Shown here: one piece after another, positions 4,908 to 5,704 of the stretch
How positions within the stretch are numbered: the stretch's first letter is position 1
Layout of the letters: the number at the start of each line of letters is the position of its first letter
Assembly (NCBI GenBank): GCA_002308915.1
Contig: DBWI01000027.1
Location: forward strand, 1-5,704
Direction of reading: 5' to 3'
Length of the DNA stretch: 5,704 nt
DNA from: Christensenella sp. UBA1242
GTDB taxonomy: Bacteria > Bacillota > Clostridia > Christensenellales > UBA1242
Notes under the pieces: generated by a model
The model's input: the letters and a program-made list of their open reading frames with translations, nothing else
What the model was told of the DNA's origin: nothing
Databases searched by the model: none
Position numbers and translations under genes: made by a program

Positions 4908-5549
4908 ATGAGAAATATATTTAAAGATTTTAAAATAAAAAAAGAGTTAGAAAGATTTAAAAAATTTAAAGAGAACTATATATTTAACCAAAAAGAAATA
5001 TTAGAACAAAACGGTGCTTTATTTTGTGATGGAATATGTATAAAAGAAAATGAAAATTCTGAGTTTATTGGTGAATGTGAAAAATTTGTAAATGTTGGTT
5101 ATAAATTACATGGTTCATTGCCTAAAATTCTGTCAAACTTATTTCCATATACATTTTATTTTAGGGGATACAAACTTCATTCTGTAGAAAGTTTTTTTCA
5201 GGCACTAAAATTTAAGAACCCAAAAGCACAAAAAGAGATTTTTAAATTAAGTGGTTTAGATTCGAATAGAATTAAGGCAGCACAAGATTATAGTTGGAAA
5301 CAACAAGGAATAGTTTATTTTTTAGGTAAACCATATTTGAGAAATAGCAAAGAATATGACTTATTAATTGATGAGTTGTATGTAAGTTTAATTCAAAATC
5401 CATTATTTGTTGGTGCATTAAAAAATGTTGGAGATAAATATATTTTGCATGCAATAGGCGAAACAGAAAAAACTGAAACAGTGTTTACTAGATATGAATT
5501 TGAGAAACAATTAAATTGTTTAAAAGAATACTGCAAATTATACAAGTAA
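4908..5549 (+). CDS. NADAR/YbiA-family (DUF1768) N-glycosidase-like protein
   Basis: A 213-residue soluble protein. The family domain is at about 74-204: LSNLFPYTF (75-83), FRGYKLHSVESFFQALKF (85-102) with the conserved SVE-x3-Q signature (E94, Q98), W130, and a final region HAIGETEKTETVFTRYEFEKQL (181-202). Characterised NADAR proteins cleave N-glycosidic bonds: some remove ADP-ribose placed on guanine bases by DarT1-type toxins, and E. coli YbiA and plant COG3236 act on early riboflavin intermediates. Which applies here cannot be told. The C-terminal region differs from E. coli YbiA, lacking its Gly/Asn-rich end, and resembles a separate subgroup. Residues 1-65 are a lysine-rich, probably helical N-terminal region outside the domain. 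The ATG at 4908 is chosen over the TTG at 4890 because the promoter's -10 lies between them. There is no Shine-Dalgarno. No DarT-like toxin is adjacent in the window. Confidence 0.82.
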   Translation: MRNIFKDFKIKKELERFKKFKENYIFNQKEILEQNGALFCDGICIKENENSEFIGECEKFVNVGYKLHGSLPKILSNLFPYTFYFRGYKLHSVESFFQALKFKNPKAQKEIFKLSGLDSNRIKAAQDYSWKQQGIVYFLGKPYLRNSKEYDLLIDELYVSLIQNPLFVGALKNVGDKYILHAIGETEKTETVFTRYEFEKQLNCLKEYCKLYK

Positions 5550-5565
5550 ATTCTATTGCAAAGGT

Positions 5566-5606
5566 ATAAAAATAAAAAACAGGTTAATAAAACCTGTTTT
5601 TGTTTT
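5566..5606. terminator. Bidirectional intrinsic terminator between NADAR gene and tRNA-fMet
   Basis: AAAAACAGGTT (5575-5585) and AACCTGTTTTT (5591-5601) form a perfect 11-bp stem with a 5-base loop. T-rich tails lie on both sides (to 5606 on plus; 5579-5566 on minus), so it can end the NADAR transcript and the tRNA transcript. Confidence 0.88.
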
Positions 5607-5608
5607 AA

Positions 5609-5684
<76 letters not shown>

Positions 5685-5704
5685 TCGAGGTTGACCCATA
5701 TATA

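Overview
The window is AT-rich, has clear AAGGAG-type ribosome binding sites and near-consensus sigma-70/sigma-A promoters, and encodes the CCA end of its tRNA. This suggests a low-GC Bacillota (Clostridia-like) chromosome. That placement is an inference from sequence style; no species is recognisable.

Layout, left to right. (1) Positions 1-2022, minus strand: a large membrane-anchored SpoIIE/RsbU-type PP2C phosphatase with a C-terminal RsbW-like ATPase domain. It runs off the left edge, so only the last few residues are missing. (2) 2076-2810, minus: a PnuC-family nicotinamide riboside-type transporter with its own near-consensus promoter. Its terminator overlaps its stop codon and sits directly in front of the phosphatase gene. 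(3) 2811-3133: a 323-base gap holding the pnuC promoter, a possible remnant of an older minus-strand gene, a plus-strand promoter and a roughly 128-nt structured leader RNA whose first bases close an 11-bp stem with its last bases. (4) 3134-4072, plus: an HNH-domain nuclease with a long C-terminal region I do not recognise, followed by a stop-codon hairpin and a strong intrinsic terminator. (5) 4203-4745, minus: an unrecognised 180-residue protein with its own promoter and terminator. (6) 4746-4907: divergent promoters around a 14-bp-arm dyad. (7) 4908-5549, plus: a NADAR/YbiA-family (DUF1768) protein that appears to be leaderless. (8) 5609-5684, minus: initiator tRNA-fMet, sharing a bidirectional terminator with the NADAR gene.

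The part that looks least ordinary is the HNH unit (2928-4127). Its predicted transcript starts at the first base of a structured leader, and the Shine-Dalgarno sequence lies 26 bases from the start codon with a perfect hairpin between them. Two stretches of its 3' UTR are perfectly complementary, in nested order, to the leader: the 3' terminator loop (4105-4112) matches a leader hairpin loop (3057-3064), and 4081-4087 matches the Shine-Dalgarno region (3102-3108). This suggests a self-regulated nuclease mRNA, or a small RNA-plus-nuclease element, in which the 5' and 3' ends touch. The complementarity is directly visible; the function is inference.

The other genes look like separate single-gene transcription units. 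PnuC and NADAR both touch NAD/ADP-ribose chemistry, but nothing in the sequence ties them together.
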